A DNA stretch of 64,000 nucleotides, taken from Notospermus geniculatus (taxonomy: Eukaryota; Nemertea; Pilidiophora; Heteronemertea; Lineidae). The stretch lies in assembly GCA_002633025.1 (NCBI GenBank), contig NMRB01000110.1, positions 605,435-669,434 on the forward strand, in the 5' to 3' direction. A model generated the notes under the pieces. It made no database searches, had not been told where the DNA came from, and saw only the letters and a program-made list of their open reading frames with translations. Both the position numbers and the translations under genes were made by a program. This document shows positions 35,601-43,900 of this stretch, piece by piece. Every line of letters starts with the position of its first letter. Position 1 is the first letter of the stretch.

Positions 35601-36188
35601 GTTTTCAACCTTTTCGTCAGTTTTTATGGCTTCCAATGCGCAATGTTCGAGAATCCATTGCCTTTCTAGAGTTTCAGCACTTTTTCCATAGTTTGCACGG
35701 TGGTACTCAGATGTCTCTCTGTCTTCTGAGCGCAGAACATCTTGCGATGAGTCACTTTTCAGATCCCTCTTGTCATCGAAGACAAGTCCTAAGTGGCTCG
35801 GCTTTCCACAAGCTTCCTCTTCAGGACAGTATCCCTTCTTAGTCCTCTGATGGGATACTTCCACATATTCCTTGTTTCTGTTGAACGTATAGTCAGAGTC
35901 TTCACCGAAGCAACGCGATTCCTTTTCTTCGTCAGTGACACGTATACGCTTCCCAATGGTCTTGCAATTTCCCTGTTGCTCGGAAATAGGTAACGATCCT
36001 TCTAAACAGAAAGGGTCTACTTTCTCATCCTTTTCCGAAGGACTCCCATCGTCTTCCCTGTCATTCAGGCAAAAGGTAGTACTGTGGGACTGAGCCACAC
36101 CACCTACTGGTACATTGCTTGGTGTTTGTTCACACCTTTCATTCACCAAACGCGACGATTGGTCGTTTTTCTCGGCCGTGGTGGACAT
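17447..36188 (-). CDS. arhgef17: ARHGEF17-like Rho guanine nucleotide exchange factor, whole gene
   Basis: Twenty exons (listed one by one) give 7209 coding bases, 2402 residues, counting exons 8-13 once. The order matches ARHGEF17 (p164-RhoGEF/TEM4): long disordered N-terminus (1-1533), DH domain (1534-1743), PH region (about 1744-1900) and WD-type beta-propeller to the end. Diagnostic sequence includes MPAQRIPRYELLL in the DH domain, VWVCNSDGHVG, TMWLGTEDG, SLANGDLIVYRR, KLWCGC, DDIIRQHKTACLRITAL and the end STNHLLLWQV. In vertebrates this family activates RhoA/B/C and associates with actin and cell junctions. Every intron is GT-AG and each phase fits its neighbour. Human ARHGEF17 is about 2063 residues; the extra length here is mainly in exon 1. 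The tandem repeat of exons 8-13 is discussed in the findings. Confidence 0.92.
17792..17965 (-). CDS. arhgef17: arhgef17-like exon 19
   Basis: 174 bases with TDDIIRQHKTACLRITALMA and LLWVGTSAGIIL, the most characteristic ARHGEF17 propeller segment. Acceptor TTTTTCAAG, donor GTACGT, phase 1 to 1. Confidence 0.92.
18115..18226. mobile_element. 112-bp palindromic MITE in arhgef17-like intron 18
   Basis: Both ends read CAGGGGC(C)GTATGCATAAAA inward, with pairing continued through CATCTTAAG for about 34 bp. It has no coding capacity. It sits between exons 18 and 19. Confidence 0.7.
18493..18667 (-). CDS. arhgef17: arhgef17-like exon 18
   Basis: 175 bases with DRPICCMACSSKGVWIAVQN and FLVEVNIAHVVAQKLA, a propeller blade. 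Acceptor CTCCTTTCAG, donor GTAAGT, phase 0 to 1. Confidence 0.9.
18848..18996 (-). CDS. arhgef17: arhgef17-like exon 17
   Basis: 149 bases with ISRMLVVAGKLWCGCHREVI and VVNPTTVQIE. Acceptor ATCTTTCAG, donor GTGAGG, phase 1 to 0. A second in-frame donor (GTAAAA) 33 bases further on would add 11 residues; the shorter form joins exon 18 more naturally. Confidence 0.9.
19135..19202 (-). CDS. arhgef17: arhgef17-like exon 16
   Basis: 68 bases encoding YLDNKLFVSLANGDLIVYRR, then LS. Acceptor CTCTTCGTAG, donor GTAAGT, phase 2 to 1. Confidence 0.9.
19241..20129. mobile_element. 889-bp TIR element with TA flanks in arhgef17-like intron 15
   Basis: Perfect 25-bp terminal inverted repeats start GGGGAGACCGGGGCTGGTTG at both ends, and TA lies immediately outside each end (19239-19240, 20130-20131). 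TTGTAAC/GTTACAA words recur inside as sub-terminal inverted repeats. A TA target and this length suit a non-autonomous Tc1/mariner-type element. The inner frame of 99 codons shows no transposase motif. It accounts for much of the intron between exons 15 and 16. Confidence 0.8.
20553..21068 (+). repeat. Two tandem copies of a ~280-bp unit in arhgef17-like intron 15
   Basis: The unit starts GGCTCTAGCTACTGACCTGG at 20553 and again at 20832. Shared downstream words include CTCGGCCACCTT, AAACAGCTATGGAGC and GGCGAAGG. The second copy ends just before exon 15. Divergence is visibly higher than in the large duplications, so this is an older local duplication. Confidence 0.75.
21122..21208 (-). CDS. 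arhgef17: arhgef17-like exon 15
   Basis: 87 bases encoding IMIFQCTDNIKTTRNKQKIQ and AASVLSI. It is the expected continuation of TEDGC in this family. Acceptor CTCTTTCAG, donor GTAAGT, phase 2 to 2. Confidence 0.87.
21551..21793 (-). CDS. arhgef17: arhgef17-like exon 14: acidic insert and TMWLGTEDG blade
   Basis: 243 bases. It begins with a cysteine-containing stretch (GSCKGCRRQSC), then an acidic serine-rich loop of about 40 residues (SSSSSDDSSSDEDEEEF), then KSTMWLGTEDG, a conserved propeller signature. Acceptor ACCTTTAG, donor GTCAGT after GGC TG, phase 2 to 2. I chose this donor over GTGAGA five bases later because it completes a Cys codon (DGC) and keeps the frame into exon 15. Confidence 0.87.
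21985..22264 (-). CDS. arhgef17: arhgef17-like exon 13 (copy A)
   Basis: Duplicate of the exon at 24216-24495; the protein encoded by its main open part is identical. This copy is contiguous with exon 14. Confidence 0.75.
22455..22546 (-). CDS. arhgef17: arhgef17-like exon 12 (copy A)
   Basis: Duplicate of the exon at 24690-24781 with a silent difference. Confidence 0.7.
22700..22806. mobile_element. 107-bp MITE insertion, present in one duplicate only
   Basis: A palindromic element with arms CGACCTCACAGAAAGTCCGA and its near complement. CAGG lies on both sides (22696-22699 and 22807-22810). The matching place in unit B has a single CAGG and no insert (GTACAGGTTGTC), so the empty site is visible. 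This proves insertion rather than loss and fits a 4-bp target duplication. Confidence 0.8.
22844..22953 (-). CDS. arhgef17: arhgef17-like exon 11 (copy A)
   Basis: Duplicate of the exon at 24987-25096, reading ILEETIKDMM where copy B has Ala for Thr. A MITE insertion follows in the next intron in this copy only. Confidence 0.7.
23136..23245 (-). CDS. arhgef17: arhgef17-like exon 10 (copy A)
   Basis: Duplicate of the exon at 25283-25392 with a silent difference. Confidence 0.7.
23435..23523 (-). CDS. arhgef17: arhgef17-like exon 9 (copy A)
   Basis: Duplicate of the exon at 25582-25670, same phase and splice sites. Confidence 0.7.
23597..23715 (-). other. Candidate exon 8b, copy A
   Basis: The allelic or duplicated counterpart of 25744-25862, 2147 bases away, with the frame also open; one residue near the end differs (Gly versus Cys). 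Confidence 0.4.
23882..23982 (-). CDS. arhgef17: arhgef17-like exon 8 (copy A)
   Basis: The same 101 coding bases as the exon at 26029-26129, with the same splice sites, 2147 bases away. Only one of the two copies can be used in a sensible transcript. Confidence 0.7.
24216..24495 (-). CDS. arhgef17: arhgef17-like exon 13 (copy B): first propeller blade
   Basis: 280 bases with LPITKTRAGMQFSCAAP, DVWVCNSDGHVGHMCLLSLE and RILCVCAVP, matching the conserved first blade of the ARHGEF17 propeller. Acceptor CTTTTCAG, donor GTAAGA, phase 1 to 2. Confidence 0.88.
24690..24781 (-). CDS. arhgef17: arhgef17-like exon 12 (copy B)
   Basis: 92 bases encoding EGVNIIGVIFPTMEKRLQWE and FAEAKQKL, the entry into the C-terminal propeller region. 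Acceptor TTTCTCACAG, donor GTGAGG, phase 2 to 1. Confidence 0.86.
24987..25096 (-). CDS. arhgef17: arhgef17-like exon 11 (copy B): helical segment
   Basis: 110 bases, an amphipathic helix of the PH C-terminus type (ILEEAIKDMMTSLQKQ). Acceptor TTATTACAG, donor GTAAGA, phase 0 to 2. One residue differs from copy A (Ala versus Thr at the fifth position). Confidence 0.85.
25283..25392 (-). CDS. arhgef17: arhgef17-like exon 10 (copy B)
   Basis: 110 bases, with TRRSTVDKDVLEEDYSLLSQ and a leucine-rich helix after it. Acceptor CCCTTTCAG, donor GTAGGA, phase 1 to 0. Confidence 0.85.
25582..25670 (-). CDS. arhgef17: arhgef17-like exon 9 (copy B): PH domain
   Basis: 89 bases, ending VWLRIGLDDVDIIK. 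Acceptor TACTTTCAG, donor GTAAGA, phase 2 to 1. Confidence 0.86.
25744..25862 (-). other. Candidate alternative or decayed exon 8b of the arhgef17-like gene (copy B)
   Basis: Inside the intron after exon 8, a stretch resembles exon 8 at the DNA level: GTCATTAGTGCAGTAAAA against GTCATGAGTGCAATAAAA, with matching CTCCAATACGACT / CGTCCTTACGACT. It encodes CPFVISAVKER where exon 8 has FSDLLVMSAIKRK. With acceptor GTGCACACAG and donor GTAAAT it is open throughout, and its phases (0 to 2) equal those of exon 8. It could be a mutually exclusive exon, or a dead exon duplicate with an intact frame by chance. Confidence 0.45.
26029..26129 (-). CDS. arhgef17: arhgef17-like exon 8 (copy B): PH strands
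   Basis: 101 bases, starting SRKDQCC and containing LWLFSDLLVMSAIKRKTG, a typical PH beta3/beta4 pair. Acceptor TTTTTTCAG, donor GTAAGT, phase 0 to 2. Confidence 0.88.
26296..26346 (-). CDS. arhgef17: arhgef17-like exon 7: DH-PH linker and first PH strand
   Basis: A 51-base exon encoding LSVPERIYIRHDMVAVM. Acceptor TGTTTTCAG, donor GTAAGT, phase 0 to 0. This is the last exon upstream (in gene order) of the tandem duplication. Confidence 0.85.
26514..26608 (+). repeat. Dispersed repeat shared with 11982-12068
   Basis: Partner of the stretch at 11982-12068, beginning TGAGAAACTCAGACCATT. It lies in the intron directly after exon 6. Confidence 0.5.
26661..26828 (-). CDS. arhgef17: arhgef17-like exon 6: end of DH domain
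   Basis: Encodes 56 residues from RLIEHTPKDHEDHQLL to LLLMTD, the long last DH helix. Acceptor TTTTGACAG, donor GTAAGT, phase 0 to 0. Confidence 0.9.
28032..28124 (-). CDS. arhgef17: arhgef17-like exon 5: DH catalytic core (CR3)
   Basis: Encodes 31 residues including LIIMPAQRIPRYELLLR, the most conserved DH segment, which contacts the GTPase. It is too short to stand out as an ORF; I found it by searching the intron for this motif. Acceptor TCTTTCAG, donor GTAAGA, phase 0 to 0. The usual PVQRI is PAQRI here. Confidence 0.92.
28340..28453 (-). CDS. arhgef17: arhgef17-like exon 4: DH domain
   Basis: Encodes 38 residues, FSKESVVDSYVSFIENYKTS to KFIE, the middle DH helices. Acceptor TTCTCATTGCAG, donor GTATAT, phase 0 to 0. 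Confidence 0.9.
28766..28888. mobile_element. Palindromic MITE family, copy 1 (arhgef17-like intron 3)
   Basis: Arms GGGTCATATGAATAAA and AAATGCTTTTACTT with their complements form an inverted repeat of about 40 bp per arm. The inner AAATGCTTTTACTT...AAGTAAAAGCATTT core is shared with 38841-38958 and 52218-52313. Confidence 0.65.
28995..29168 (-). CDS. arhgef17: arhgef17-like exon 3: DH domain
   Basis: Encodes 58 residues containing KYRSPLMSG and VDDIFYKIPEILNHH, the second DH helix block. Acceptor TTTTCCAG, donor GTAAGG, phase 0 to 0. Confidence 0.9.
29370..29450 (-). CDS. arhgef17: arhgef17-like exon 2: start of DH domain
   Basis: Encodes 27 residues, HDKRFHIVQELYNVEKEYVE and on, the first conserved helix (CR1) of a DH domain. 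Acceptor TTTTTTAAAG and donor GTAAGT, phase 0 on both sides, joining exon 1 without a frame change. Confidence 0.88.
29840..30190. promoter_or_regulatory. Cluster of YY1-like and CATGTGA motifs in arhgef17-like intron 1
   Basis: GGCCGCCATATTG at about 29840, CAAGATGGCC at about 29906 and CAAGATGGCGCC at about 30170 resemble the YY1 element AAGATGGCGGC. Two TCATGTGA words lie between. The cluster sits between the giant exon 1 and the first DH exon, where an internal promoter for a short DH-PH-propeller isoform could act. This is motif-level inference only. Confidence 0.25.
31590..36188 (-). CDS. arhgef17: arhgef17-like exon 1: disordered N-terminal region
   Basis: This one exon encodes 1533 residues, ending AFR at a GTAAGA donor in phase 0. 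The sequence is serine-, glutamate- and lysine-rich with no folded domain. Visible features are a basic segment with RSYSFR and RIRKKRSHS near residues 619-640, a short glutamine run near residue 300, and a proline/basic SH3-type motif PTPIPAPRR near residue 1341. Large single first exons encoding the disordered arm are typical of ARHGEF17; in vertebrates this arm binds actin. ATG at 36188 is the first in-frame start. A good 3' splice site (TTTTCGCAG) lies 16 bases upstream of it, so the exon probably begins at 36204 and a 5' UTR exon exists further upstream. Confidence 0.9.
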
Positions 36189-38840
36189 ACGTAGTTGTTC
36201 TTACCTGCGAAAAATACATAAAACAAGCAACTGCCTTGTAGTTACATTGGTACATGCCATCTATGCATTGAGTTCTTGATGTAAGTTCGGCCTGTCAGTC
36301 ATCAATGGCAAGTTCTATACCGGCCTGTCATCCCTGTATATCCCTTCGAAACTTGTCAATCCTTCGCGAATTTCGCCCGCTTTTCCAGTAAGGATGGCAT
36401 TAATCTGTTTGCCATGATCATGATTTGTGATAACAGCCGGTTGCCATGTGGACTGAGAACTACGTTGGAGGTAGTTTAGAAATGTCAGGTTGTTTCTCTT
36501 CTGAATGTCTTCATTTTGGCATAATGCCGATCTTTGATGGGCCAGTCGAATTTCATAGATTTCGTTTTACGAAACAGGACTTCCCTTCCTAGATGTAAAC
36601 ATAATCCTTGTAATATCAGCAAGTACCAGAAGAAACACCAATAAAAACATGTCATGCAAATTATGAGAGAAGCGTTCACCGAATGCTTATCTACGTTTGA
36701 CACAGAAGGACAGCGTTTAATCAACGTTACCTTGCATAAATTCTCACTGGCTAAGTAAAAAAAAACTAATTCTCGGACAAGCAGTCCGTTGTGTTCATGA
36801 GTTTAAAAAGTTGAGTTTGATGGATAGCCATTCCGGCTTACGTTATGGACCCCGTGTCAAATCGCGGATGAATATCATCAATCAATAAAGTAGACTAGGA
36901 ATAAGCCGAATATGTTGGACAATGAAAAAAACTGTTGTGATGCTGATGCGTAGGTCTAGTATGTTGGTCTATGGTGATATGTCTCTTCACTGGAGGAACG
37001 AAATGTGAGCGCATGCCTTCGTGTTGGGTCACACTAATTCAGCATTTTAAAAATAACGATTGATCTAGAATTGGGTTCAACAAAACGGTGCAACCTCTGA
37101 GATGGTACTTTGACAGGGTTCACGAGAACAACATTTTCTTCTAGTTGACGCAAGTGTCCACTTCTCATCCGGTCTGTTAGGACAAGTCTGGCACTTTCGA
37201 CATGGAGGTGGAATTCATTTAAATGTATACCCCCACCCCCACCCGACACAGGTTCCACTGTCAACATCCCCAAAATCTCATGAAAGAATCAAGTACACGA
37301 GCTCTTACCTTAGTTTCAGACAGGCTGCAACTGCTGACACCAGTGAAAGAACCTCCTGCAAAGCTCACTGTCAGCAAGGCTTATGCCAGAGGAATAAACA
37401 CGTTGTTGGGGGTACAGTTCTCGGCATAGCAGGAAATGGTTCCGTTTTGGATTAAATGGACATTCCTGTTCTGTACCAATGCTACGTTTTTTGAAAAAAA
37501 AGGTATTGGGATGGGGTCATATCTGAGATGGAACGGACTTTTGTTCCATTTCACGCAAAGTGTGCTTGATATTTACGAAGTTTCAATGCACTGAATGTAC
37601 AGTGATTCCAGTTAGAGGTAACTGGGATAAAAGAATGTTATCCTCAGAGCACATTGCACCGGGAACGTCAGGAATCATCAATGAAGCTACTAGTTTCGTT
37701 CCATTCCTTGTGACAGGAATGAATAGTGCAGTTTACATTCTACGTACGGTATGTACTCAGCAAGTTTAGACCAACTTATCGTGAATCAGGGACGTTAAAT
37801 GGGAAAAGCTTCATCCTACAGGTAAATTGCAGCCTATAAGTAGTGATTTCTCAATAATCAAGACGCCTAAACATCATTATTAGGTTCTAGCAATCGTAGC
37901 CGAACGCTTACCGTTCCAGTAATGTTCTCAGCGAAGTAAATCCTTGATGGAGAACCACCGACTGATGGCAGTGGCACTGGGAGTGTAAGATCACGGCGCC
38001 ATCCTTCACCGCTTGACTGCAGTCGTTCCCCGGCAACTTGCGCCATTGCACGAATCGCTCGGACCCCCAAAGGTGCTTTTCTGCGGGATTTTTGAAATGG
38101 CTGTCTTCTTCCAATTGTCTTTAATTGTCTGTCCTCAGTAATGGTATGCCTAGAACTGAAAAATCTCTGGGCCTTTTCGAAGGATACATATTCAAGTGAG
38201 ATTTTATTTAGACCAAACTTTTGTTGTGATTCTCTTTCGCTACCAACTGTGGAGAGAAATTGTCGTGATCCATTAGGATAACTAAAATTCCACTATCAAA
38301 CGCTTCTTTGGAGTCGAGAAAATGCTGTAGACCATGCCTACCAAGAAAAAGAACAAAGCAGTCGTGACAGCAAATCGGCGAGTGCCTTTATTTAAGCAGA
38401 ATGACATTATGTCACTTGTCTTAAAGAATGAACATACATGTACAATATGTACTGATTACGTAATCGTTCAATGCAATGTATTCAATGCACAAAGAAAGAC
38501 AGATTGGTGGTTTACTGTTGTGGCGAGTTTTTCGATACAGTTAATTCAAGGCCATACTTCAGTTATACACCACAATGAATACCAAACCAGACTCATCCGA
38601 GGTATATGAGGAACAGGCTTGTGTATTTCGTTAACGTCCTGCCTAAACCTGAAGAAAGGAAGAACAACATTTGAACTTAACAACAATGGAACCATGTTCC
38701 AAAATGTCACTTCCCTTACAGTTTATATACGTATACATGTACATCTAGATTTTACTACAACAATATCACATACATAGGAGGTCATTCATACCCGATCACC
38801 GATCCAATACACTGTGTACTACTGTGCATGTCACCGCGAT

Positions 38841-38958
38841 GGCTGGTATTCATAAAGTTAGCAAATGCTTTTACTTAAGAGTTGCACAGCAAGGTCCAAT
38901 GTAAGTGTACTACAAAACTTGAAGTAAAAGCATTTGCTACATTTTATGAATATCAGCC
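38841..38958. mobile_element. Palindromic MITE family, copy 2
   Basis: Starts GGCTGGTATTCATAAAG and ends TATGAATATCAGCC, with the inner arms GCAAATGCTTTTACTT and AAGTAAAAGCATTTGC. This is the fullest copy of the family in the window. It has no coding potential. Confidence 0.7.
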
Positions 38959-39232
38959 AATGTGGTTCTTTGTGCTTGGACTTGCTCATTTCCCAATCTG
39001 CTTGCTGATAAATAAGTGATCGGTCCCCTGGTGGCGAAAAGATCCAAAGCGTAGCATGGTGATTTGTCACACGATAGGCGTACAAGTACTGTTACAGCGA
39101 ATCTATTGTCGTTTGCTATCTTTTTCTAAAACCAAAATCCTTTTTTTATGTAAATTGTAATTCAAAAATAGTTTACCAGTGGCACACGACACAAATACAT
39201 GTACTTTCATTTACTTGTCGAATGCAACAAGA

Positions 39233-39238
39233 TTTATT
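39233..39238 (-). terminator. Candidate poly(A) signal of the THSD1-like gene
   Basis: AATAAA on the minus strand about 590 bases past the THSD1-like stop codon. Confidence 0.3.
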
Positions 39239-39827
39239 GACTGAACTTTGTATTTGAAATTTAGAAATAGTGCAATCAACAGCCCACCGAAGGAACTCCG
39301 TTGGCCTTTGTGGACAAGAACATTCTACATCTGCCACTTCGATATGGAAAGCCAACACATTAATATAAAAGATAGCAGGATCTGTCTTTGGAATGTACCC
39401 GCGTTTAATATACATGTACAAAGAATGCAGTAAGCATTGTAGTTGACTACATACACGTGTGCTCTAAATAACGCCAAGCAAGGATGTTTATATGTGAAAT
39501 CGTAGCACAATGATCGTCATCAAGATACACGCATTGAATGCACAAATGGCGCTTCTTCATTCATTTCATTAGCATGACCTCAGGTACCAAAAAAGACAGA
39601 ACCACTTCCCAGTGTTCACTTTTATCACGTAACATCGATATAATCTCTGTAATGTACTGTACATTGGAAACTTCAACAATACCAAGGGTTCCCATCACGA
39701 GACCTTCCTTCATCTTGTCGACACGGGTTGCTGGCAGCTACAGCCGGATAATTTCGAGAATTGGACAAGATGAGCAAGCAAATACTAGGTTCTTGCCCTG
39801 AGATTATTTCGTCTTTCCTATAAAATC

Positions 39828-40963
39828 CTATAAATCCATTTGGAATGCCTTCAGCTTTTCATCCAGTGCGGCCTTTGCATCATCTGTTGGTTTCTGCTTC
39901 AGTTCTCCACCTTGCCAATCCAACTCACACGGATCCAAAAAGAGATCATCGGATTGGAAGTAAGAACCGGGTTCATAGTGAATAGTGTCATCGAATTCAA
40001 ACCCGTCGAAGGCTACAGAGAATCCAGACGTCTTGCTGCTAGCTCGTGATAGAGTGGAACGACTGGCATGCTTCTTCCTCGACATTAGCGGGGTGAAGTC
40101 GTGGGCACCACTTGGTGAAGTAGGCGATAAATCACGCATCGATCTCGTGTCGGGGCTTTGCCCATCAGGAGTTGGTCGCTGAGACGATTTTAATGACAAT
40201 GGCTTCAAAGCATCACGTAATGACTTTGTCGATTGGCTTAGACTCCGTAGAGATTTTAACGACCTACTGATACTACGTTGAGATTTGGGCGACAGTGTTG
40301 GTGATTCTTTTGCCCGTTTGGCCGACTCTAATTGTTCTTGTGACCCGCGTTTCAGGCCCGAACGTTTGATAGTAGATTTATCTGGGTTGTCCTCCACGAA
40401 AGCTCGGTCTTCAATATGTGTCGGTTTGTTTCCATCTTTCAAGAGAGGATGCATTGACGTCCCACTAATCGAACCCTCGTCCTCCTCCATAATAATCCTA
40501 CTCTTGCGTTGCTTTCGTCTCTGCTTCCTCCGCCGCCGTCGTTCAGCCTCTTGTTCATCTTCATCCAGCTCATCTCCTGCAACAGCACGAGCACCATCAA
40601 CTCTCTTCCCTTTCTTACTCAATTTACCTGCGATCGAGTCGCCATCTTTCATTCCAGCCCGCCCTCCCACTACTTCTCCATCACTGTCAGCGTTCACCAC
40701 TGCCACCTCAAACGTAGCCGTATCGCCACCTTCTCCACTTTGCATACTCGTACTCTCCACAATCTCCCCTTTACAATGTGAAGTAGGATAATACAGTTTG
40801 CCTTCTTTTCGCAGCCTCCTGTAATACACGACGTATACAAGTCCGCAGAAGAGCGTGAGAACACACATGATTACGCCAACGACGACTAGTGGAGTTTGCC
40901 AGTTCACGGACGAGCTTTCCATCGGGTTGACGAAAGGCGATTCATTTGCTGTCGAGTTGTCAA
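39828..40963 (-). CDS. thsd1: THSD1-like transmembrane and cytoplasmic exon
   Basis: 1136 bases to the stop codon. A short N-glycosylation-rich stalk (DNSTANES) leads to one transmembrane helix (TPLVVVGVIMCVLTLFCGLV). The tail that follows is strongly basic at first (ERRRRRKQRRKQRKSR), then serine-rich with repeated SLKSLRSL-type units, and ends FQMDL. Acceptor CTCTTTCAG, phase 1. Confidence 0.85.
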
Positions 40964-43900
40964 CTGAAAGAGAGGAAATTTCTAACTCAAAGCTGCTCAA
41001 AGCTCAACGATAAACCAGCACGGAGTGATCCATGGGACAGCTGTCAGAATAGCTGCGTCTTTTGTCTCTAACTCATGTATTGTTTGAGCAAATGGGCCTT
41101 GAATGACTGACTGTGAAAGCCCTATTATGAAGCCAAGTTGGTGAATGATAACAATAGAGCACTTGGGCTGTTCTGTTTATTGTGGGATCACGATGTGCTG
41201 GTTTAAATCTTCCTGCTCGTGCTGACACGCTTGTGTTATTTCTACAGTAGGCGCTACAGACGATGAACGCTTGTTGTAACTGGCAAAAGAGTTGATCAGC
41301 CCATTCGCTGATGGCAACACAGCTAGAGCGGCGTCATTTATAGATTTACATGTAGATGTCATCCTTGCTCGCATCAATTACTGAGTGTGTGGCTAGGCAA
41401 TCGCTAGATCATGTTTCAATGGGGACGCTAGCTCAATAGAGGGCAGCACACCGAAACCCGGTCCTAATACAATGGACTCCTTTTGTGTGGGAAATTGATC
41501 AGGGCCGGGATGTCAGTTTCATTTCAATAGTTTTAACCACTAGTGACACCTATTGGAAAAGTCGGCCATCGTCCCCATTAGGATTAGGCCTACATGTATT
41601 ATTCACCGAAACGGTGAAGAATGGGCCCCGGTCAAGCAACTTACCAATGGTTCTGTAGGTCGCTCTGAAGCCCCGACCCATCACTGTACCCTTCTCCAAC
41701 GTCTTCAGTTCAATATGTAAGATATTTTTCGATGAGAGTACTGTGTTCGGTCGTTCGTTCCCTCTGCTCCTCACCAAGAGGTCGTTGTGGTCACCTTCAC
41801 CATCACGAACAGCAAACTGCTGTAGATCCCGGTCTATTTCAAAGAAGTCGAAGTCGAGCACGATTCGGCGACCATGGTTTACCCGAATTAGCCAAACGCT
41901 TGAAGGAGGACAGTGGCCTCGAGATTCGAAAACAGCTTGTGATGCGGTGAGGTTACATCCACAGCGGCATTGTGGGTTCACGGGGGGAATTGTTGGTTCG
42001 ATTGCTTCATCTGTGTCGTTTGTGTCATCGTCTGAAACATCAGTTTTTACACGATTTTATACCGGTACGCGGAAAGGAGCCCTCCATCTTTGGAGAAGGT
42101 ATGGGCAGAGTCTTGAATGCCAAGCCGACACAAGCTGATCGGTTTAAGAGTTTCGGTCAGATGTCTTTGAAATTTGCTGCCAGCACCTCCATCTAATATT
42201 ATCGATAATAGTATGTCCATCTCGACTTACCTTTGCATGGGACTTTGCATTCCTGCCACGACAGTACTTCACCCTTCAAAGAGCAGAATTCACCGTCACC
42301 ATAGGGGGGAGGATTGTTACACACCCTGTACCGACTCCGCCTACCGTCTCCACAGAGTCCGTCACTGCTGCTGCATACTGACCAGGATGACCAGTAACCC
42401 CAGCCGCCATTGATCACCACGCCTAAAAAATATTACGATCATATTAAACAGAAGGTCTGTACAACATCATGTTGCACACAAGGCATGTGGAAACAAGCTC
42501 CTTATGTCTGGAAACACTGCTGACAGCTCAGACATGACTTCGTATGTTAGAGATGACATTCTTATGCACTAACTATAGTAGCCGTAAATGTCATATAATC
42601 CTATGGAACAGGATACCCAGTATCTAGGGTAACGATGCCTGTAAAGGCCCGTTTACACATGAAACTTTTCATATGCAACTTCATGCAACTTGTTGCATAA
42701 ACCTGATGAGACCAAAAAGTTTCATAAAAGTTGCATGTGTAAACAGGCATGCAACTTGTTGCAACTCGATCACGCTGGATGTTGCATCGATTTTTCTAAT
42801 GTGTAAACCGTTCCAGGTAGTTTGCAACAAGTTGCAAGTTGCTGCAACTTGCAACTTGATGCAACCTAAGTGTAAACCGCCCTTAAGAGTCGGGGGTTAG
42901 GGGGTAGGAGTAGGAGTAGGCTTTAGGGCTCAGGGGTAGGAGGCCAGGTATCAAGGGTTGTGGGATAGGGGCCAGGGTTAGGATTCAGAGTGGACGACAT
43001 TCACCCCCTTCAGCCTAACTATAGTTGGGGAACTCCCAGTGCTTTGCAAGCAAAGTGGACTAAAATGGCACTATTATCTATTACGGATAAAACTGACCTT
43101 CACCTTCCGTTGAGGGTACGCAAATAGTTTCCTGATCTTTGGCCCCTCCCGTCCTGGACAAACTAACATATCGGAAGCAGTATGCCACGACATCCTTTTG
43201 GAAGAGATCACATTCGTATTTTACGATACCCGTACTTTTTGTTGCATGAACTGTTTTTTCAATGACGTATTCCAGCTCCCTTGGCGAGGCGACCGAAACC
43301 GTTGCCTTCGGTTTTATCCTATACATTCTCATTTTGTCTCTGGTGCCTGGACACGGTGGACGTTTGTACTGCATTTGAAAAGCTCGCTGACAAGGGAATA
43401 TGCTCCCCGTCATTGCTTCAAGTCCGAACATCTGCCTTGACCACCGCACGACCATGCGTCCACTTTTTGCTATGCTACCTTTCGGATCATAAGACGAGCG
43501 AAATATTGCTTGGTAATATCCTTCCTGGTCGAACACATCACAGGCAAACTTGGACTGATATCTGTTATTCATCTTCCTTAGATCTATTTCATATTCTTTA
43601 TCAACAACAACTGGTTTGATCCACGGGATATCATCCGTGGGATTCTTTCCTTGGTATGTCATTTCTATCCAATATTTACTTTGTTTTGATCTTGAGTTGC
43701 ATTTTGCCTCAGTGCTGACGAACGTTAGATACACTTCTCTCGTAAGAGCAATGTGATCTGGAGGAAGCGTAAAGATAATTTCAGGCCATATCGCTTTAAT
43801 GACTTTTGACGTCACCAAAACGAGTCCCGAGTCCAGGTTCTTCATTTCAAATATAAACAAACCCTCACGATCCAATACTCCACATAAAATGTTTACGTAA

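Larger units (their letters stand above)
36189..39827. other. Intergenic region and 5' side of the arhgef17-like gene
   Basis: No coding gene is supported. A minus-strand segment at about 37915-38100 ends in a strong donor (GGAACG then GTAAGC) and could be a 5' UTR exon spliced to the acceptor at 36204. Its open frame would not be in phase with the ATG at 36188, so it would be untranslated. The region also holds a MITE copy (38841-38958) and, at its high end, the presumed 3' UTR of the THSD1-like gene. Confidence 0.45.

Noticed and set aside
37867-38114. Short coding exon on the minus strand
   Set aside because: Its donor is good, but the frame does not join the ATG-containing exon at 36188 and no domain is seen; kept only as a possible 5' UTR exon.
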